This document shows, piece after piece, positions 16,532 to 19,384 of a stretch of DNA of 19,384 nt. Made by a program: the position numbers and the translations under genes. The stretch spans positions 1 through 19,384 of the forward strand of contig CALFOA010000308.1 of assembly GCA_937919795.1 (NCBI GenBank). The letters are read 5' to 3'. The notes under the pieces are model-generated. The model was not told where the DNA came from, ran no database searches, and saw only the letters and a list, made by a program, of their open reading frames with translations. How positions within the stretch are numbered: the first letter of the stretch is position 1; every line of letters starts with the position of its first letter. The DNA comes from an uncultured Neisseria sp. Lineage in GTDB: Bacteria; Pseudomonadota; Gammaproteobacteria; Burkholderiales; Neisseriaceae.

Positions 16532-17725
16532 TTAAACCTGAGCAGCCGCCAGCCAGCTGTCGAGCGTAGCACGCAGTTTGCCCACGCCTTCGGCTACTTC
16601 AGCATCGCCGATTAACAGGCTCGGTGCCAAACGCACCACATTGGGGCCGGCCACCAGCACCATCAAGCCCTGGGCTAACGCGGCGGCGCTGATTTCACTG
16701 GCACGCCCTTGGTATTGATCAGCCAGCACGCAACCGATCAGCAAACCTTGGCCGCGCACGGTTTTAAACACGCCGGTTTCTTCGCCGACTTTCTGCAAAG
16801 CGGCTTTCAGTTTTTCGCCTTGGCGCACGGTATTGTCGAGTGTGGCCGGGCTGTTGATGATGTCGAACGCTTTAGCCGCCACCGCGCAGGCCAGCGGGTT
16901 ACCGCCGAAGGTTGAGCCGTGGGTGCCGGGGCCGAAACTGGGCGCGAGTTTGTCGCTGGTGAGCATGGCGCCAATCGGGAAACCGCTGCCGAGCGCTTTG
17001 GCGCTGGTGAGGATATCGGGCACCACTCCGCTGTGTTCATAAGCAAACAGCTTTCCGGTGCGCCCCATGCCTGTCTGAACTTCATCAAAAATCAGTGCGG
17101 CATCATATTGGTCGCACAAACGGCGCGCCGCCTGCAAAAACGCTGCATCGGCAGGCAATACGCCGCTTTCACCCTGCACCGGCTCGATAATCACCGCGCA
17201 GGTTTTATCGGAAACCGCCGCTTCCAATGCGGCCACATCGTTAAACGGAATATGGGTAATCCCTTGCGGCAGCGGCGCAAAATCTTCGCTGTATTTCGGC
17301 TGACCGCCTACCGATACGGTAAACAGCGTGCGGCCGTGGAAAGCGTTTACGCAGGCGATAATTTCGTGTTTGTCGCCGCCAAAACGGTCGCGCGCGTATT
17401 TACGTGCCAGCTTCAGCGCCGCTTCATTGGCTTCCGCGCCGGAATTGCAGAAAAATACTTTGTCGGCAAAGCTGTGCTTCACCAGTCTTTCCGCCAAGGC
17501 CTGCGCCGCTTCGGTGGTGTAAATATTGGAAATATGCCAAAGTTTGCCGGCCTGCTCGGTAAGCGCCTGCACCAGTTCGGGATGACAATGGCCGAGCGCA
17601 TTCACGGCAATGCCGCCCGCCAAATCCAGATATTCACGGCCTTCGGTATCCCATACACGGCTGCCCTGCCCTTTGGCCGGGATAATGGGGGCGAAAGAGA
17701 AATTGGGGGTCAGATAATTGTTCAT
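16532..17725 (-). CDS. argD: Acetylornithine aminotransferase
   Basis: A 397-residue class III PLP aminotransferase of arginine synthesis that makes N-acetylornithine from the semialdehyde with glutamate; it may also serve the lysine pathway (succinyl-DAP). Features are CNSGAEANEAALKLAR, FHGRTLFTVSVGGQ, IIEPVQGESG, FDEVQTGMGRTG (PLP-ring aspartate at Asp214) and the PLP lysine Lys243 in SAKALGSGFPIGA. The frame is open to 17749, but the ATG at 17725 has AAGGAA seven bases upstream and fits homologues (MNNYLTPNFSFAP). An uptake sequence sits in the conserved EVQTGMG motif itself (17068-17079). Likely a single-gene unit; no clear promoter or arginine-repressor box was found in the 87-base gap upstream. 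Confidence 0.94.
   Translation of the reverse strand: MNNYLTPNFSFAPIIPAKGQGSRVWDTEGREYLDLAGGIAVNALGHCHPELVQALTEQAGKLWHISNIYTTEAAQALAERLVKHSFADKVFFCNSGAEANEAALKLARKYARDRFGGDKHEIIACVNAFHGRTLFTVSVGGQPKYSEDFAPLPQGITHIPFNDVAALEAAVSDKTCAVIIEPVQGESGVLPADAAFLQAARRLCDQYDAALIFDEVQTGMGRTGKLFAYEHSGVVPDILTSAKALGSGFPIGAMLTSDKLAPSFGPGTHGSTFGGNPLACAVAAKAFDIINSPATLDNTVRQGEKLKAALQKVGEETGVFKTVRGQGLLIGCVLADQYQGRASEISAAALAQGLMVLVAGPNVVRLAPSLLIGDAEVAEGVGKLRATLDSWLAAAQV
17068..17079 (+). repeat. DNA uptake sequence inside argD
   Basis: An exact TGCCTGTCTGAA that encodes Val-Gln-Thr-Gly-Met of the conserved DEVQTGMGRTG active-site motif. Confidence 0.85.
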
Positions 17726-17800
17726 CAAGAAGTTCCTTTGTTGTGGCATGTTGCCGCTTATTATTAAAGTTTAAAATGCAAACGCGCATTATGCGGGCTT

Positions 17801-17812
17801 TTCAGACAGGCA
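17801..17812 (-). repeat. Single DNA uptake sequence after the lipoprotein gene
   Basis: An exact TGCCTGTCTGAA on the minus strand, touching the stop codon of the small lipoprotein gene. A small imperfect hairpin (CGCAT/ATGCG, 17784-17795) follows, so this may be a weak terminator region. Confidence 0.8.
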
Positions 17813-18124
17813 TCAATAACGCTCGTAGCGCTGTTCTATGCTGCCGCCGCTGCCTTCGATGTGGTACACCGGACGTACCGGCGGATAACGGCGGTGGTCA
17901 TGCGGATAGCGGCGCGGGTGTTCATAAGCCGATACCGGCGTCACATCACCGTAAATCACGGTAGTGCCGGGCGGCGCGTTGATGGTAACCGTTTTATTGA
18001 TATTGGTTTCGGTGTGCACCGGCAAATCGATGCGGCCATAGCGGCCATAAGGCGTTTCGCTGTACACACAGGCCGACAGCAGGCTCAACGCCGCTGCTGC
18101 CATCAAGTAGTTCATCATTTTCAT
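17813..18124 (-). CDS. Small lipoprotein of unknown function
   Basis: A 103-residue protein with a lipoprotein signal (MKMMNYLMAAAALSLLSAC, lipobox LSAC, Cys19). The residue after Cys is Val, which suggests sorting to the outer membrane. The mature part is about 85 residues: a beta-type segment (TETNINKTVTINAPPGTTVIYGDVTP), then a tail rich in His, Arg, Pro and Tyr (HPRRYPHDHRRYPPVRPVYH). I do not recognise a family. AAGG lies a few bases before the ATG. It starts 17 bases after the stop of the rRNA methyltransferase gene, so the two are probably cotranscribed. Confidence 0.82.
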   Translation of the reverse strand: MKMMNYLMAAAALSLLSACVYSETPYGRYGRIDLPVHTETNINKTVTINAPPGTTVIYGDVTPVSAYEHPRRYPHDHRRYPPVRPVYHIEGSGGSIEQRYERY

Positions 18125-18141
18125 GCTTCACCTTCCATAGT

Positions 18142-19086
18142 TTAGCGATGACGGATTTCCCAGCATTGGTGGATTTTCTTATTGCGAAAATCTTCGGGTA
18201 CCGATTGCTTGGATACGTCTTTAATCTGATAGCGTTCCGCCAAGGCCGGATCCAACTCAAAACTGCGCAGGTTATTGGAAAAAAACAGCAAACCATCTTT
18301 AGCCAGCAACTTCATCGCACCGTCCACCAACTTGGCCTGATCGCGTTGAATATCGAGAATATCCAGCATTTTTTTGCTGTTAGAAAAACTCGGCGGATCC
18401 ATCACGATTAAATCAAACTGTTTGCCTTGCTCAATGCCTGTCTGAAGATATTGGAACACATCGGCGCGCACGATTTGATGTTGCGCCGCATCCACGCCGT
18501 TTAATTCAAAGTTACGGCGCGCCCAATCCAGATAGGTGTTCGACAAATCCACCGTTTCGCTGGAAACCGCGCCGCCGGTAGCCGCATACACGGTAAAGCT
18601 GCCGGTATAGGAAAACAGGTTTAAAAAACGCTTACCCGCCGCCATTTCGCCCACCCGTTTGCGGGTATTGCGGTGGTCGAGAAACAGGCCGGTATCCAGA
18701 TATTTATCCAGATTCACCCAGAATTTTCGACCATTTTCATGCACCACAAAATCCTCGCCCTGCGTGCCGGTTTTCTCGTATTGCTCTTTGCCGCGCTGGC
18801 GCTCACGCCGTTTCAAATGAATCTGCTCCGGCGCAAAGCCGGTGACAAAGCCCACCGCTTCTTTCACGCCCGCGAGCCATTCTTCATATTCTTCCGGCTG
18901 CATCAACCAGCCGGTATCGTATTCCTGCAAATGAATCTGATCGCCGTAGATATCCAGCGCAAACGGAAATTGCGGGATGTCTTTATCGTATAAACGCCAG
19001 GCCTCGATATCGTTGCGCCGCGCCCATTTCATCAAATGCTTGATGTTTTTGCCCAAGCGGTTGGCAAACGGGGAAAAATCAGTCAT
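18142..19086 (-). CDS. rlmK: RlmK-type 23S rRNA methyltransferase (stand-alone)
   Basis: A 314-residue SAM-dependent methyltransferase equal to the C-terminal half of E. coli RlmKL, which makes m7G2069 in 23S rRNA. Residues 6-35 (PFANRLGKNIKHLMKWARR) align with the start of that half. A PUA-like/EEHEE-type region covers about 40-125, with KRRERQRGKEQYEK. Then come VNLDKYLDTGLFLDHR, the SAM motif FLNLFSYTGSFTVYAATGGA (154-173) and catalytic motif IV DPPSFSNSK (230-238). The RlmL half (m2G2445) is absent, so the activities are split in this organism. The ATG has no recognisable ribosome site; the preceding bases are AATAAAAA. A near-exact uptake sequence lies just upstream, and an exact one is within the gene (18435-18446). 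Confidence 0.9.
   Translation of the reverse strand: MTDFSPFANRLGKNIKHLMKWARRNDIEAWRLYDKDIPQFPFALDIYGDQIHLQEYDTGWLMQPEEYEEWLAGVKEAVGFVTGFAPEQIHLKRRERQRGKEQYEKTGTQGEDFVVHENGRKFWVNLDKYLDTGLFLDHRNTRKRVGEMAAGKRFLNLFSYTGSFTVYAATGGAVSSETVDLSNTYLDWARRNFELNGVDAAQHQIVRADVFQYLQTGIEQGKQFDLIVMDPPSFSNSKKMLDILDIQRDQAKLVDGAMKLLAKDGLLFFSNNLRSFELDPALAERYQIKDVSKQSVPEDFRNKKIHQCWEIRHR
18435..18446 (+). repeat. DNA uptake sequence inside rlmK
   Basis: An exact TGCCTGTCTGAA. On the coding strand it specifies Leu-Gln-Thr-Gly-Ile between the SAM-binding and catalytic motifs. Confidence 0.85.
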
Positions 19087-19095
19087 TTTTTATTA

Positions 19096-19107
19096 TGCCA
19101 GTCTGAA
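19096..19107 (+). repeat. Degenerate uptake sequence upstream of rlmK
   Basis: TGCCAGTCTGAA differs from the dialect consensus at one base (T to A at position 5). It lies 10 bases upstream of the rlmK start. Confidence 0.6.
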
Positions 19108-19119
19108 AAAACCACTATT

Positions 19120-19248
19120 TTACCTTACTTTAACGGCATACGGCTTGACCATCAAGCGCAAATTCTTTATTATCCACCTCTTAACTTTTCTGAAGCCATC
19201 GCCAGTCAACCTAAAGCCGCGTATTCCAGCGGCCTTGTTCCGGTTCAT
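19120..19248 (-). CDS. Possible small basic protein, 42 residues (doubtful)
   Basis: An ATG at 19248 with GAAGG seven bases upstream opens a 42-codon frame starting MNRNKAAGIRGFRLTG. The product is strongly basic (many Arg and Lys), with no membrane segment and no recognised family. The frame is open further upstream, but the good ribosome site favours this ATG. It ends 33 bases before rlmK on the same strand. It is antisense to the plus-strand promoter candidate at 19145-19173. It could equally be chance. Confidence 0.25.
   Translation of the reverse strand: MNRNKAAGIRGFRLTGDGFRKVKRWIIKNLRLMVKPYAVKVR
19145..19173 (+). promoter_or_regulatory. Plus-strand promoter candidate at the right end
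   Basis: TTGACC (19145-19150) and TATTAT (19168-19173) are 17 bases apart, each five of six to the sigma70 consensus. Transcription would begin near 19180 and run rightward out of the window. An inverted repeat GCTTGA-CCA-TCAAGC (19143-19157) overlaps the -35 and could be an operator. No plus-strand gene with a good start follows within the window, so it may serve a small RNA or a gene beyond the edge. Confidence 0.45.
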
Positions 19249-19384
19249 CACACTGCCTTCTTTTTTAAAGCATTGTGAAAACAAATAACCGGCGAATTGA
19301 AGCAACCTCCCGTTGCCGTTCGATTTTCTGAGACTCCTTTTAAAATTGCAGGTTGTCGGCTATGTAAACCACAGGCATTTGTGC
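19174..19384. other. Right-end region without an identified gene
   Basis: About 210 bases with no recognisable protein on either strand apart from the doubtful 42-residue frame. An AAGGAG on the minus strand (19333-19338) is not followed by a usable start codon. The region may contain the 5' leader of a rightward gene outside the window. Confidence 0.4.

Noticed and set aside
1128..18446. The repeated 12-mer as a CRISPR array or insertion-sequence ends
   Set aside because: Copies are irregularly spaced, in both orientations, and inside and outside genes, with no spacers or transposase. They fit uptake sequences.
19036..19278. Plus-strand frame of 80 codons spanning the rlmK start
   Set aside because: It overlaps rlmK in antisense, has no ribosome site, and its product matches nothing I recognise.

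Overview
The window reads as chromosomal DNA of a Neisseriaceae bacterium, most likely a Neisseria of the N. wadsworthii type. The main evidence is 18 exact copies of the 12-mer TGCCTGTCTGAA on either strand, about one per kilobase. This matches the wadsworthii-type dialect of the Neisseriaceae DNA uptake sequence (DUS), not the ATGCCGTCTGAA form of gonococcus and meningococcus. The species name is inference from memory. The repeat itself is read directly.

Layout. 2-1093 (+): C-terminal part of a calcium-binding RTX protein whose start lies outside the window; it is unusually rich in cysteine. 1351-2934 (+): a PiT-family phosphate permease with a clear promoter. 5046-3128 (-): a gluconate module, a GntP-family permease followed by gluconokinase, convergent with the phosphate permease across two terminators. 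12860-5407 (-): a tightly packed mdtABC efflux operon (membrane fusion protein plus two different RND pumps) with a DUS-hairpin terminator at each end. 14305-12989 (-): ratA, rnfH and pth, closely spaced. 14839-14384 (-): an unrecognised small membrane protein with a basic tail. 16447-14964 (-): lptE-holA, sharing one base. 17725-16532 (-): argD. 18124-17813 (-): a small lipoprotein. 19086-18142 (-): a stand-alone RlmK-type 23S rRNA methyltransferase. The last 300 bases hold no convincing protein gene, but do hold a good plus-strand promoter candidate and a possible 42-residue ORF on the other strand.

How the parts fit. The gluconate genes import gluconate and phosphorylate it to 6-phosphogluconate. 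MdtABC would export toxic compounds, but no outer-membrane channel, MFS pump or two-component regulator lies beside it. lptE/holA, pth/ratA/rnfH, argD and rlmK are housekeeping genes for LPS assembly, replication, translation and arginine synthesis. Five intergenic hairpins are built from inverted DUS pairs and appear to be transcription terminators. Four further DUS copies sit inside genes and all encode Gln-Thr-Gly in the same frame.

I see no tRNA, rRNA, CRISPR array, insertion sequence or prophage. No clearly new defence or mobile system is visible. The most distinctive material is the cysteine-rich RTX protein, the DUS architecture, the accessory efflux and gluconate modules, and the unassigned right end.
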